Positions 1-12,247 of a stretch of 64,000 nucleotides of DNA are shown here, one piece after another. The position numbers and the translations under genes were made by a program. Positions within the stretch are counted from its first letter, which is position 1. The number at the start of each line of letters is the position of its first letter. The notes below the pieces were generated by a model, which saw nothing but the letters and a program-made list of their open reading frames with translations, was not told the DNA's origin and did no database searches. The stretch is from Capricornis sumatraensis (lineage: Eukaryota > Chordata > Mammalia > Artiodactyla > Bovidae), in assembly GCF_032405125.1 (NCBI RefSeq), contig NC_091091.1, forward strand, positions 7,874,001-7,938,000, in the 5' to 3' direction.

Positions 1-207
1 GAAGTGAAGTCGCTTAGTCGTGTCGGACTCTTTGCGACCCCATGGACTGTAGACTACCAGGCTCTTCCGTCCGTGGGATTCTCCAGGCAAGAGTACTGGA
101 GTGGGTTGCCATTTCCTTCTCCAGGAGATCTTCCCAACCCAGGGATTGAACCCTGGTCTCCCTCACTGCAGGCAGATGCTTTACCATCTGAGCCACCAGG
201 GAAGACT
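1..207 (-). mobile_element. Bov-tA SINE, cut by the window edge
   Basis: On the minus strand the element reads from a tRNA-Glu-like head (CTTCCCTGGTGGCTCAG near 207) into a Bov-A body that ends in the GAAGTGAAGTCGC motif at base 1. The left target duplication lies outside the window. Short open frames on both strands here are SINE read-through. Confidence 0.95.
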
Positions 208-379
208 TCAAATCTCTAAAGTGGTGTCTAATTTAGAGAGGATCTTACAACCTTAGGGTGGTTCCAGTTTAGAATTCGCCTTCAAAGACTGCATAATAAT
301 CAATTTATAAAGGAAGATCAAACATTGTGTGGATAGTATTGTGAGAAATGTCATGTGTCTTGTGCATAATTTAAAATCT

Positions 380-1148
380 ACCTAAACTTAACTCTTGATC
401 TCTGCCCCGGCCGCCACTGCTGACCCCTGCCAGCCTGCAACTGCTCCTCCTAAACCTTTCTCCACCTCCGTAAACATTACTTACCAAAAACAGTTTTCCC
501 TGATTTATCTCTTTTTCTCTCAGTCCCATATTCATTCATCAGCAACTATATTTAATTCTCCTTCAGAAAGTATCCTCCTATGCTCACTTCAGTAGCACAT
601 ACACAAAAATTGTCTCCCAACCCAATCACTTCTAATTTCCTCCACTGCTACCACCCTGTTACAAGCCACCTCCCTCTCTGAACTGGACAACTACAAATAG
701 CCTCTCAATTGGTCTGTCTGCTTCCATTCAGAACCTTCACTTTGTTCCATTCAAAGAGTTAAAGTGACTCCAAAATCACAAATCAGATCATGCCATTTCT
801 CTACTCTTACCTCTTTAATAGCTTCACCATTTATCATAAAATTAAAGACCCCTGCTCTGGTCTATCAGGTTCCATATGACCTGACCCCTGGCCCTCTTTC
901 CCACCTCATTACTCATTACTTGTGTTCTGCTGACTGTAGTTTCAGCCCTGTTGGGCTCCTGTCTAGTCCTCTGGTATGCTGGGAACATGTTCTTTTGCCC
1001 TCAAAGGAAAGTGCTGTTCCCCGGATACATTCTGGCCCCTACCCAAGTGTCACTTCCTCCATGAGGCCATGCCCAACACCTTACCCACAGTGGCACCCTT
1101 GTCATCCTGTCTGCTTGTCCTTCAACAGCACTCATCGCCAGCCGGCAT
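380..1148 (+). mobile_element. L2 LINE, old 3' half
   Basis: The plus strand follows the 3' half of L2: CTCTTGATCTCTGCC near 391, the CTCCTCCTAAACC region near 443, TCCACTGCTACCACCC near 640, ACCTGACCCCTGGCCC near 880 and a TCACTTCCTCCATGAGGCC block near 1050. It is strongly diverged, so the family call rests on order and wording of these blocks from memory. It is interrupted by a short U6 snRNA-like fragment at 581-612. Confidence 0.65.
581..612 (+). pseudogene. U6 snRNA 5' fragment
   Basis: These 32 bases match U6 snRNA nucleotides about 2-33. They start TGCTCACTTCAGTAGCACAT and end ACAAAAATTG, with only a few transitions from the human U6 sequence. The match stops abruptly and the sequence returns to L2. 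It has none of the U6 internal region or 3' end, so it cannot be a working gene. The flanks TCCTCC and TCTCCC are a weak candidate target duplication. Confidence 0.7.
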
Positions 1149-1194
1149 GACACAACTGAAGAGACACTTGGTTAATAATGGCTTGGAGTTCAGC

Positions 1195-1396
1195 AAGTGG
1201 ACACGGAAGAAGAACATTCCAAGGAGAGGGGAGGAAGCACGTGATGATGCAAGAGTGAGCATCCCTAGAACTCCAGAAACAGTTGATTAAATCCTTATAG
1301 GAGAGCGGGAATGGAAAAGTAGCTTGACACCAGCTCACAGGGGACCTTATATGCCATAAAGAGAACTTGGATTCGACCCTGATAAGGAAAACCAAT
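1195..1396 (-). mobile_element. L2 LINE fragment, inverted relative to the preceding one
   Basis: The plus strand reads AAGAACATTCCAAGGAGAGG and then GGGGACCTTATATGCC, which are the reverse complement of L2 3'-region blocks. With the copy at 380-1148 it forms an old inverted pair. Confidence 0.5.
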
Positions 1397-3880
1397 CACC
1401 CTTGATAAAGGATCTCAACACACACCTAATTAATAAAAAACGTGTTAATAGTTGTAACCCAGAGACTCGCCTCATCTGTATCTCCCCTTATTTTCTGAAG
1501 GCTTCATCTTTAAGGGGAGAGATGTAACTCAAGCTTGTGCCTACAGAGAAGAGGCTATCCCAGTCAGTGTGTAGCAGCTCTGCACTTACTGGCTTTATGG
1601 CCACAAATGTTTTAGGACACATTCATAGGAGTATCAGCTAATAACTGATTTGACTGATCCCAGAATCACAGAATTATTGTCCTAAATTCAGGATACACTA
1701 AATCCTGAATTCACAAAATTTTTGTGATCCTAATACATAAGAGTCATGAAATTAGTCTAATTCTGCTCAATCACCATTTGATTCCTTCCTGTAGGAAAAA
1801 CATGGGCAAGGTGCCAGAAGAAATGAAAGTATCCCAAATGAATAAAATGTGGCTCCTGCAGTGATGGGAAGTAGTATAATGACCAGTTATATGACTGAAT
1901 CACAATAAACGTAATGACAAAATGGTGTAAGCAAAATGTAAGCAGCACTCAGAGTGGGGTCTGCAACAGTTTCTAAATGACATTTGCCTTTCAAAAGTCA
2001 CTGAACACCACTTAGGAAACAGCTGGCCCAGCCGTGGGGTTGGAGGATGCTGGGAGCCACACCCCAGAAGACCCTGAATCCCAGACTCAGGCTTCTGGAT
2101 TTTGTCCTGCAGTTTAGAAGAACCAATGTCACTTTGTTTTGTTGTTTTTTTTTTTTAAATCTGCTTACTGGAAGGAATCCCAGAAAAATGGGGTTTATTT
2201 TGCTTATTTGTTTACCAAAACATGTCATTTGGGATATATGACCTAAACATGACCTTCAACTTTCAAACTTTCTCTCCAAGGGAATTTATTAAATTACTTT
2301 AGCAAAGTGAATCGGAAATGCATGTTTATCTTGGTTCCCTAACTCCTTTCCTTTGCAGTATTTTAAGACACATGGCATAGTTTGATCTTGAAGGATAATC
2401 ATAAATATGTCCAGTACTTCACTGCAAAGAGGGTCAGAAGCAGCGATTTCTTCGGGCCCTGAGCACTCACGTGTGAATTCACTTGGGTGAGCAACAGTAA
2501 AAAGCACTCAAGCCAACAGGTACGAGGGTGAGTGTTTTCAGCCAGATTTTGGCTAGCCAACACTTTGTTAGCCAACGAAGGGTTATTTGGATTTCTCCCA
2601 GCTTCATCTCCTCCTCTCTAATAGGTGACTTGAGGAATCATACTGTTCATTAGTAGGTGTTAGGAAAAATCAGGTTAGTAGTTTGTTAGCAAGCTGGAAA
2701 AAAATAAAAACAAAACCCTATGGGGAGAGAAAAATATGTCGAGTAAGGTGCTGGGATTATTTGCTGTTAATATTTATTTCCTACCTTACTGGTAATGACT
2801 ATCTGTTCTAGATTATCAGTGAAGGCATTTTAGACTCAAAGGATTATTGAACACTCATGCAGGCAGTTTGTAATCTGAAGGAAAACAGTATAATCGCGTT
2901 TTCTAATTGGCCAAATCATTGTCATTCTTTTCAGTTAATTTCTTTATTTTATTTACCCATGACTTTTCAAATTCTCATAAGCTTGTAAATGGGTTGCGCA
3001 TGGGTAATTAAAGCCTCCATGCTCAAAATCTATTCCTGTGAGTATGTAGATGTTTGATGAGTCATTTACCTCTAGTGTGAACACAGAAAGGAAGAATTCC
3101 TTATAGAAAAGCTCACTATGAAAATAAAGAAGTCCTGCAGGGGGACATGCTTCTTTTCTTCATTTTCCCACCTTTGTTTCATTTTAAATCATGCTATCAT
3201 TTGCCTTTCACGCAGTTTCTCTAACTTCTGTTGAATTTTATTATGGCAAAATACAGGTAGATAATACTGCCTCATTTGCTCAACAGGCTCTTGGATAATA
3301 GAATTATTAGCATTAAATTATATTTGGTTAAAAGGTTTGAAGAATTAATGATGATAAGACTCAGGAAGATCAATGGCATTTTATGGGAGGACCAGAAAAT
3401 GATAATGGTTTCTTTACTATCAAATATTTGGAAGATACCTAAAGGGCAGTTCACCTAGAAAAAGCATCCCAAACCTTGCTAATTTTTAAATTTAACAATA
3501 CAAAATAACCACCCTACTTTTGCATTAAAAATATTTCCAAGAGTGATGAATATAGAATAAAATTTTAAAAAAGTAAAATCAAATCAAAATTATTCAAAGT
3601 TAAGGCTTCAGTTTAGGTTAAGAGAATACTGCCTCAGTTGCTATGACCAAAGATTTTGTATTTCAGCTGTTCACACAATTGAGTATCTTTGTCCTCAATC
3701 AAAAAGGAATTACATCAGACTTAAGCACAAATCAGCCAGAAGGCTAAGAAATATCTAACACTTTCTGTCTGTCCTTTCTACTACTGTCTTGTCAATTCTT
3801 AAAATGAGAATTACTTGGATTCAGTATTTCTTAATGACGGCCTTATGCTTGTGATCGCCACATCAGGCAAAAGGCATTGA
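1397..3880. other. Intronic sequence, no feature recognised
   Basis: AT-rich intron with no repeat family or exon that I can name. It contains a perfect 10-bp hairpin (1685-1694 with 1702-1711, loop of 7) and a T-run near 2145. Open frames here are short and not gene-like. Confidence 0.5.
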
Positions 3881-3887
3881 CTCTGAT

Positions 3888-4359
3888 CAGTCAGTTCAGT
3901 CCAGTCGTTCAGTTGTGTCCGACTCTTTGCAACCCCATGGACTGCAGCAGGCCAGGCCTCCCTGTCCATCACCAACTCCTGGAGTTTACTCAGACTCATG
4001 TCCATTGCATCGGTGAAGCCATCCAACCATCTTATCCTCTGTCGTCCCCTTCTCCACCCGCCTTCAATCTTTCCCAGCATCAGGGTCTCTTCCAATGAGC
4101 TGGTTCTTCGCATCAGGTGGCCAAAGTATTGGAGTTTCAGCTTCAGCATCAGTCCTTCCAATGAATATTCAGGACTGATTTCCTTTAGGATTGACTGGTT
4201 GGATCTCCTTGCAGTCCAAGGGACTCTCAGGAGTCTTCTCCAACACAGTTCAAAAGCATCAATTCTTTGGCGCTCAGCTTTCTTTATAGTCCAACTCTCA
4301 CATCCATATTGGAGAAGGGAATGGCAAACCAGTATTCTTGCCTGAGAACCCCATGAACC
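3888..4359 (-). mobile_element. BovB 3' end with a short inverted 5' arm
   Basis: From 3888 to about 4311 the minus strand is the BovB 3' end, starting at its AGTTCAG repeat tail. At about 4312 the sequence switches to plus-strand BovB 5'-UTR (GGAGAAGGGAATGGCAAACC to CCCCATGAAC). The whole unit is flanked by a 7-bp duplication CTCTGAT at 3881-3887 and 4360-4366. That makes the two arms one insertion with a 5' inversion, as in twin priming, and not two separate fragments. Confidence 0.8.
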
Positions 4360-4393
4360 CTCTGATAGATGCCATCTATTAAGAATCCCTCAT

Positions 4394-4742
4394 TCAGAAT
4401 GGTACTGATGAATGTATTCACAGGGCAGGAACAGGGACTCAGACATAGAGAACAGACTCATGGACACAGTGGAGGAAGGAGAGGGCGAGACAAATGGAAA
4501 GAGCAGCTCTGAAACATGTATATTACCAGATGTAAAACAGCGAGTGAGAAGTTGCTTTTTAAGACAAGGGAGACCAACCTCGTGCTCTGTGATAACCTAG
4601 AGGGGTGGGATGGGGAAGAGTGCGAGGGAGTTTCAAGAGGGAGGGAACATCTGTATACTTATGGCTGATTCACATTGTTATATGGCAGATCAATACAATA
4701 TTGTAGAGCAATTATTCTCCAATTAAGAATAAATTCTTTAAA
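4394..4742 (+). mobile_element. Ruminant L1 3' UTR
   Basis: Sense-strand L1 3' UTR with the blocks GCAGGAACAGGGACTCAGAC, GACCTAGAGGGGTGGGATGG and TATGGCTGATTCACATTG, ending at CTCCAATTAAGAATAAA. It is flanked by a 13-bp duplication with one mismatch (AAGAATCCCTCAT at 4381-4393, AAGAATTCCTCAT at 4743-4755). It is strongly 5'-truncated and has no coding capacity. Confidence 0.88.
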
Positions 4743-4755
4743 AAGAATTCCTCAT

Positions 4756-5119
4756 CCTATTTTTATGAAAGCAACTTCAACTTACTTTCTAAATCATGAA
4801 TTTCCTAAGGAAAGTCATTGAAATGAGAAGCAAAAATAGCAATTTCATTCTTCATGCAAATTACAACTACCGAGTTAAGGAGGAAGAGAAGGAATAACCA
4901 CATGGTCATTACTAAAATATCTTTTGTGATGTCTATACAGTCAACAAGGCAGAGAGGACCAGTGTGTCTTCCAGGTAGGGCATCTGCCTCAGCTGCCTCA
5001 AGCCTCTAAGGAAACTCGTTTCCACGTTCTTCAGTATAATCTAGGCAGCATATCCTTTAATCCATTGCATATTGTTTATTCTTTGGCATCTGAATAATGG
5101 CAAACCTTAGTAGATGCTT
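4756..5119. other. Intronic sequence, no feature recognised
   Basis: AT-rich intron between an L1 end and a Bov-tA. I see no repeat or exon. Confidence 0.5.
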
Positions 5120-5327
5120 GTGTCTATGTGCGTGCATGCTGACTCACTTCAGTCATGTTCAACTCTGTGCTGCCCTATAGACTGTAACCTGCCAGGCTCT
5201 TCTCGCCATGGGACTCACCGGGCAAGAATGCTGGAGTGGGTTGTCATGCCCTCCTCCAGGGGATCTTCCTGAACTAGGGATCAAACCTGGGTCTCCTGCA
5301 TTGCAGGCAGATTTTTTACTAGCCATA
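5120..5327 (-). mobile_element. Bov-tA SINE, diverged
   Basis: Minus-strand Bov-tA with recognisable A-body (CCTCCTCCAGGGGATCTTCC) and tRNA-like part (GGGTCTCCTGCATTGCAGGC). The head is degraded around TTTTTTACTAGCC, and many CpG sites have become TpG or CpA, so this is an older copy. Confidence 0.88.
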
Positions 5328-7887
5328 TCAAATAATTAAATCTCTCTATATACCATTTAGGAGTAAGGTTAAAAAAAAAGTCTATTAAAATATATAATTC
5401 AGAGTGAGGTGGTTTGCTTTAGACTTTAGGAGATTCACTAGATGTTAACCCTGTAACCAAAAGAACTGAGTCACATATACTTACATATATTTTACCTAGC
5501 AGGTCTTTCAAGGGAACTCTAGCCTCTCTCAGGATATGCATTTATTCCTCTTCAATTAAAAATAAATACAACAAAAGGAAGTAGGATAAACTTACACCCT
5601 AGTAGGCTTACGATTCAGAGGTGGAAGGAGGCAGGGTCAGAAGAGCCTTGGGTACTATTTTGGAAGGAAGGGAAACAGAGCCTACATAACCACCCTTGCA
5701 TGACCTGTGGTTTGAGAAACAGAGCTCCGAACAGTTCCCACACAACAGCTGTTTCCCTGCATCCCCGTGGTTGAGGACAGGAAGTGGAATGGCACAGAGA
5801 ATGCAGTTTATAGGATCTGTTCTCTCAGAAAGTGAAACAGGATCTCCAGGCTATTAAATTCACTCCAGTGGCGCATCTGAACTCACTTGTTAAAAGCAAT
5901 TGTCTGCCTACGAAGAAAAAGCTTGCATTTGTGAAAACTGAAGAGCTTTTAGAAGCGTTACATAAACACTTATACAGTCACTGGGTTTACACAAAGCTAT
6001 ATGAAAATTTAGAGACATTTTGATCCATTTAATTCTCATAACAGGATCAAAGTGATCTGGAAATATTTATGTATCTACAACCACATAGAGGCCACAGGTT
6101 CAATTCTCTCTAAGGGGCATGGAAAAAAATGGGTATCTAGTTCCAGCCATAGGAATTAAAACGTATTTAAGGTGCTCTACAGACCTGCTTTTACTAACTG
6201 CATCTAATTCTGGGACTAAACTAATGCTTAAAGGCAAAGATGAGAAAATACGTAACTTCAGTTTCAATTTTAAAAAGTGTCTTTCTAATGTGGATGGTGC
6301 ATATAACTATCACTCTTGAGTTGAAATTTTATAGCAAACCTCTTTGTCCTGTCTGTGCAACTTCATTTCGAGGATCTTGCCAAATCATGTAAGAATATCA
6401 CCCTGATTTCCCTGACATGCTGTTAGCTGTCTGCTGGTTTCGCACAGGATCCAAGCCCAGGAGCATGTTTGCTAAGGGCCCAGCTCCCAGAGCTTCTGAG
6501 ACTCAGTGTCACTTGCGTCTCACGTGTGACTCCTTTGCCCCAGATGAAAATTCAAGCTTCCCTTCTGAATTTAGCAATCTCATGTTACAAAAGGGTCTAA
6601 GAAGACATAAGCAAGAATAATCAAAACAGCTGTCTGTGGTTCCAAACTAACAGTTCTTTTTGCATTCTTGGAAGCATTCTGAAGATTCTCTAAAATCAAC
6701 TAGCTCTCTTCTGCCTTAGTTTGTTAGGGCCTCAGGGTACAGTTTGGATATTTTCTGTGCTTGCTCTCCTTAGTCACTCTGAGAATTTCCATGAGGATAG
6801 AGCAATTCTTAAAACCACCACTAGAGGGGGGAAAAGTACAAGATTTGCCTCAAGTTATATCTCGTTTTCTGACTCCTTTGGTACTTCATCAATCCTTAAG
6901 ATATTCAATCAGATGTTACAAAACATTTTAGCTTTTAGATATACAACTATTCTATATTTACTTGTCATCTGAATTTTTGTTGATATAATTTGTATAAGAT
7001 CAAAACCAAAAATTACGTTTCTGTCCCTACTAAAACATATTTCAATATATTCATTAATTCTTATAATCTATCTTTGGTATTTTAAGGTTATCCAACCAAA
7101 CATACAATTTTAAATTTTCAAAAGATTATTTTCTTTTGAAAAATACATGCATTCATGACTATCACCAAAATGTATCCCATTCATTTTTTTCATGATGTAA
7201 AGAGAAAACATCAAGGTGATAAAAGCAAGTATTATACAATGAATTCAGACGCACAAAAGGAAGCAGTTTTGGTTTCTTGCCTCCTTCACTGTCTGAATCC
7301 TTGCGTACCTCGCTTTACAGAATAGTGTTTCTGGCAAGTCATCTTCAAAATAAAACTTTGTATTTAGAGTTAATATAGTTCTTGAAAGTGGAATCATCAT
7401 ACTGGCAATTTTTTAGGATAGATTTGTATAAATATTTTAGCATTACAATTATAATACCATTAATGCAAAAACTCTTAAAATACATTTCAAAAGAAATCTA
7501 TAACTAATAAACACAATAATATTCAAAATGACTCACAAATTATAAAAATGATTCTGCTTTCACAGCAGAAATTGTTCCCTCAGTGGAAGGTTTCCTAATG
7601 ACTCACCTGTTCTATATCTATATCCTTAGAATGAACCTTCTAAAACACATGATCACATTAGCTGACTGCCTAAAGACTGGATATTTCCTCACTGTATTTG
7701 CATCAAGTTGGAATAGTTTTCTGGGCATTAAAACCTCCACAATGTGGCCTCCTTTTGGCTTCTGTTTTTTATGGACTCTCCATTTTAACTTCATGCTCTA
7801 GTCCCATAGAGACTGGGTAAGAATCCCTAAACACTCTCTTCCCATCCCTATACCTACTATTTCTTAAGAAATAAAAATGATTTTTAA
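5328..7887. other. Intronic sequence, no feature recognised
   Basis: No repeat family or exon is recognised with confidence. A weak MIR-like wording occurs near 6015-6060 but is too short to call. ORFs of 60-83 codons here are chance. Confidence 0.5.
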
Positions 7888-8098
7888 CATTTACTGTATT
7901 TAACCACCTGAGGAGCCACTGTACAAAGTGCTTTCCATACAGACCCCTCATTTAATCTTACCCCCAATTCTGATGGGAGTGTGTGTACGAGCTTCACACT
8001 ATACACAAAGAAACTGAGAGTGAGAGATGAGCAGAGACTGCCCAGAGGTTACCCTTCATGTGATTTCAAAGCTCACTCATGTGATTCACTCTGACATA
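7888..8098 (-). mobile_element. MIR SINE
   Basis: The plus strand reads as reverse-complement MIR: AACATTTACTGTATTT, CTCATTTAATCTTACC, AAGAAACTGAGAGTGAGAG and CAGAGGTTACC, all in the expected order. Confidence 0.75.
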
Positions 8099-8330
8099 AT
8101 GTTTACCATCTGCATGCTTTCATTTGACTATGGATTCTGCTCTAAAGGAGAACAGTGAGGGAGCAGTAAGGTGTGTCCTTTCCTTCCAAGCAGTTCTTTC
8201 CTTCCAAGCAGAACTGTTACCTCCCCTATGCTTCTGGTGCCCTTTGGGGTTCCAGGATGCTGGTTACTTATATATTCATACCCCTTGGCAGAATGGGGCC
8301 TTTTAGAGGCTGGAGAGAACTGTATAGCCT

Positions 8331-8529
8331 TAGTGAAAGTCACTCATTACGTCTGACTCTTTGTCACCCCCATGGACTATACAGTCCATTGAATTCTCCA
8401 GGCCAGAATACTGGAGAGGGTAGCCTATCCCTTCTCAGGGATCTTCCTGAATCCAGGAAATGAACCGGGGTCTCCTGCATTGCAGGCAGATTGTTTACCA
8501 GCTGAGCTACCAAGGGCTTCCCTGGTAGC
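8331..8529 (-). mobile_element. Bov-tA SINE
   Basis: Near full-length Bov-tA on the minus strand. The tRNA-like head GGCTTCCCTGG lies at 8515-8525 and the tail, GAAAGT-rich on the plus strand, lies at 8335-8341. Confidence 0.92.
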
Positions 8530-8702
8530 CTCTTAATCCCCCAGCAGATGGTCACATCAGAGGGGATCTATAAGTGAGGACTGTCCTATTTTACATCTTA
8601 AGTGCCCATCAGATTCAATTCATGACTTAATCTTTTCGCCAAGGTATTCTTCTGAAACACACACATTTACTTTCTAAAAAGCTAGTTCTTGTGAATATAT
8701 TA

Positions 8703-8822
8703 GTGTGGTTCAGTTGCTCAGTCGTGTTCTACTCTTTGCGACCCCATGGACTGCAGCACGCCAGGCTTCCCTGTCCATCACCAACTCCCGGAGCTTGCTC
8801 AAACTCATGTCTATCGAGTCGA
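8703..8822 (-). mobile_element. BovB 3'-end fragment, 120 bp
   Basis: A very short BovB tail in minus orientation. It starts at GGTTCAGTTGCTCAGTCGTG and stops at CATGTCTATCGAGTCGA. A perfect 13-bp target duplication TGTGAATATATTA (8690-8702 and 8823-8835) shows it is a complete, extremely 5'-truncated insertion. Confidence 0.9.
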
Positions 8823-8835
8823 TGTGAATATATTA

Positions 8836-10394
8836 AGTGCATGCTTTTTTTTTTCCTTTTAAAATATCTGGCAGTATTGTTTGCAAATATTGAATCTGAA
8901 TGTGTGTATGTTTGGTATTACTTAAACAAATTTTTAACTTACAACACAGCCATTCAATGTTCAAAAAACAGCTACCTAAAAGATTGGCCTCAAGTCCTAG
9001 GGGGCATACTTTTCCACAGTGGCCATTGCCCTTCCCTCAGTCACTCTCAACTCTCAACTTCAACAGGATGCTCCTATCCCATCCCTGCAGTGAGTCTCCA
9101 CTTCTGGAAACAAGATGGCACTGAGCTGCTTATATGAGCCTGTCCGCACACCCTCCTGCATAGCACCCACAATCCAATGGGAATGGTGGGTTTCCCTTTG
9201 TAAGGAGCCATAAGGCACATCATATGCCCATTTCTGAGCTGGCTCCAGTCAAGATTTTATAAATGCAGTGGTGCTGTATTTGAATGAACTCTTCCACATG
9301 CGAGCCTTGAAGACTTTTCCCTTAAGCGTCACTAAAAAACAGCTACGATTTGTATTGATTGTGCATATTGAGAAGTTAGTCTTATGAAAAAGGGATGAAG
9401 ATTTGGTGAAAAACAAAAAAGACCACAACAAATTATCTACTAAACAGCAGAATCAGGTAAAATGTTCACTAATTTCTTTGCTGCCAACTCAGTTTCTAAA
9501 ACCATTAAGTGGCCGTAGGTTTTGTTTTCCTCTCAGGAAAAAAAAGGACAACAACTATTACAAAGAGATGGAAGAGAGAACAAAGCTTCTCTAGAGCCAG
9601 GACTAATCTTCCATTTCATTGTTTCACAGAATGCCTGATTCACAACAGATGTTGAATTAACATTTAGCTGTTCGAAAATGTATTTGCTTTTAATATAAAA
9701 GTCTATTATCTTGTTTGTAAAATAGAGCGGTTTTAAAGTTGGTGACTTTTCCCACATATATCTAACTTGCTTTTATTATGGCAAAATCACTCCATATGCA
9801 TTTTAAAGACCTCGTTCAGTTTTCTTTCAGCGTTTCAACTGAAGGTTAACTTTTTTTCTTTTAAATAGGAAAAGACTATGATCCCTTTGAAAAAGATAAT
9901 CTCTATCAGAAGGCAAACTGAAATTCGATTTCACACTAAAATCCAGTACACAACAAAAATGGAGCCAAAACTTGGTGTGAGCTTAACGAAAAGTCTTCTG
10001 CTGGAGAAGAAGCAATTAATGAGCTTTCAGACAATCCAAGAGGATCATTCTCCCTGTAACTTATTATTTTTCTTGCTTATTCTCTCATCTTCAACCATAC
10101 AGATGGAGAGATTTAAAAAGCTAGACTGGAGGGCATGAAGTACCTACTACCTTTCTAAGTCTCCTTTTAACTTTAGCAAGGAAAAGGAAAAAGAATCTTA
10201 CATTCAGAAATGTAAGATTTAAAGAACTATTTCAATCTTTTCTGGTTTTGAGGTCCAGAAAGTGAGTCAAGTGGGGTTGAATTACCGCTGGTCATGCAGG
10301 TCATGCCACTGTATTCATCCTAACTCCATTTCAAGACTACTGTTTGTGACCCTCATACTTCTTCACTAACACAGTATAACTGTTTTATTATTTT
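8836..10394. other. Intronic sequence, no feature recognised
   Basis: AT-rich intron. A slightly GC-richer patch at 9000-9250 matched nothing I recognise. No exon is evident. Confidence 0.5.
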
Positions 10395-10583
10395 TTTAAT
10401 TTTTATTTTTACCTTATTTTGCTTTACAATACTGTATTGGTTTTGCCATACATTGACATGAATCAGCCACGGGTGTACATGAGTTCCCAATCCTGAACCC
10501 CCCTCCCACCTCCTACCCCATATCATCTCTCTGGATCATCCCTGTGTACCAGCCCCAAGCATCCTGTATCCTGTATCGAACAT
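10395..10583 (-). mobile_element. L1 3' UTR, minus strand
   Basis: The plus strand reads the reverse complement of the ruminant L1 3' UTR: TTTGCCATACATTGACATGA, CCACGGGTGTACATGAG, ACCCCCCTCCCACCTCC and GTATCCTGTATCGAACAT. A possible duplication TGTTTTATT flanks it near 10382 and 10588. Confidence 0.85.
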
Positions 10584-10777
10584 AATGTTTTATTTTTTAA
10601 ACAGAATAGACATTTTCAGTTTTTTTTTTTAAACTACTTCAAGAGAATTAAAGTAATATCTTTCTCATTTATAGTAAAGATAAATCAGTAGAAACTTGCC
10701 ATTTTCTCTTTGAATTAAACTGTATATTGTGGAAATCACACAACTTAGCCAGGAGGGCAGCAACTTCTAAATGCACA

Positions 10778-11580
10778 TGAAATCACCTGAATGTCCATCA
10801 ATGGATAAAGACGTGGCACATATACATCATGGAACATCATACATACATTCAGCTATAAAAAAGAGTGAAATAAAAAAATGTGCAGCAAAATGGATAGACT
10901 AGAGCTTGTCATAGTGAAGTAAGACAGAAAAAGACAAATATCAGATGATATTGCTTATATGTGGAATCTCAAAAAAAAATGGTACAAATAAACCTATTTA
11001 CAGAAACAAATTGAGTCACAGATGTAGAAAACAAACTAAAGTTTACCAAGGGAGAAAGGGAGGGCTGGGTAAATTAGGAGGTCGGGATTGATGTCTATAC
11101 ACTACTGTATATAAAATAGATAACTAATAAAGGTGTACTATGCAGCACAGGGAACTCAATTCTCTGTAATGACCTATATGGGAATAGAATCTAAAACAGC
11201 GTGCATATCTGTACGCGTCAGAGAAGGCGATGGCACCCCACTCCAGCACTCTTGCCTGGAAGATCCCATGGATGGAGGAGCCTGGTGGGCTGCAGTCCAT
11301 GGGGTCGCTAAGAGTCGGACACGACTGAGGGACTTCACTTTCACTTTCATGCATTGGAGAAGGAAATGGCACCCCACTCCAGTGTTCTTGCCTGGAGAAT
11401 CCCAGGGACGGGGGAGCCTGGTGGGCTGCCGTCTATGGGACTGCACAGAGTCGGACACGACTGACGCGACTCAGCAGCAGCAGCAGCAGCATACGTACGT
11501 GTATGACTGACTCACTTTGCTGTACACCTGAAACTACACAACGCTGTAAATCAACTATACTCCAATAAAAGTTAATTTTA
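10778..11580 (+). mobile_element. L1 3' end, split by a Bov-A2
   Basis: Sense L1 from the last codons of ORF2 (ATGTCCATCAATGGATAAAG) through the 3' UTR (CTACTGTATATAAAATAGAT, TCAACTATACTCCAATAAAA). Flanks carry a 9-bp duplication AAATGCACA at 10769-10777 and 11581-11589. A Bov-A2 sits inside it at 11220-11490, so the L1 is older than that SINE. Confidence 0.88.
11220..11490 (+). mobile_element. Bov-A2 SINE, full dimer
   Basis: Two Bov-A monomers in tandem (first near 11220-11345, second near 11350-11460) followed by an AGC repeat tail at 11473-11490. It has retained many CpGs and looks young. The flanking GTACGCGT and GTACGTGT are an imperfect target duplication in the host L1. Confidence 0.95.
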
Positions 11581-11756
11581 AAATGCACACACAATTCTTA
11601 AATGGAAATGAAAAGCCAAGTGAGAGTAGGGCCTATGAACAAAGCAGATACTTGGACAGCTCGTGACCATACACGTGAAAACTAGTTATCTGAAATGCAG
11701 AGACGGGTATCTGAGGAAGACAGTCTTTGAATAAGGAAGATTTAACCTCTTTAAGG

Positions 11757-11886
11757 TGGAGAAGGAAATGACAACCCACTCCAGTATTCTTGCCTGGGAA
11801 ATCCTATGGACAGAGCAACCTGGCGGGCTACAGTCCATGGGATCACAAAGACTCAGACACAACTTTGCAACTAAACAACAACCACC
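11757..11886 (+). mobile_element. Bov-A monomer
   Basis: A single Bov-A unit (GGAGAAGGAAATGACAACCC to GACACAACTTTGC) with an AAC-type tail. A perfect 12-bp duplication ACCTCTTTAAGG at 11745-11756 and 11887-11898 fixes both ends. Confidence 0.92.
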
Positions 11887-12247
11887 ACCTCTTTAAGGAC
11901 ACACATGTTTTTCTTTAAATGATTGGTACTGAAAAATCTTCCTTAAGATATGTCTATGTACTTCTTGGTCTTAGCAAGCATTCTGGGTAAAATATAGTCT
12001 TCCTTAGACCAGATACCTTGCAGTTTCTCAGGGTCTGGATGAGTTCTCTATGGGGACTAGAGTCCAGAGAGAAAGCGGAAAACAACATGATACATGCCTA
12101 CCTCTCCCAAGTCATTACTGCAAACATTAAAACAAACAGCATCTCCAGTACCTGATGCTGGTGACATTTGCTTCTTTCTCCTAAGAGTAAAACGCAGTGT
12201 GAAAAAATGACAATTTTATTGGCTGGATAATAAATCAATTAGGATCT

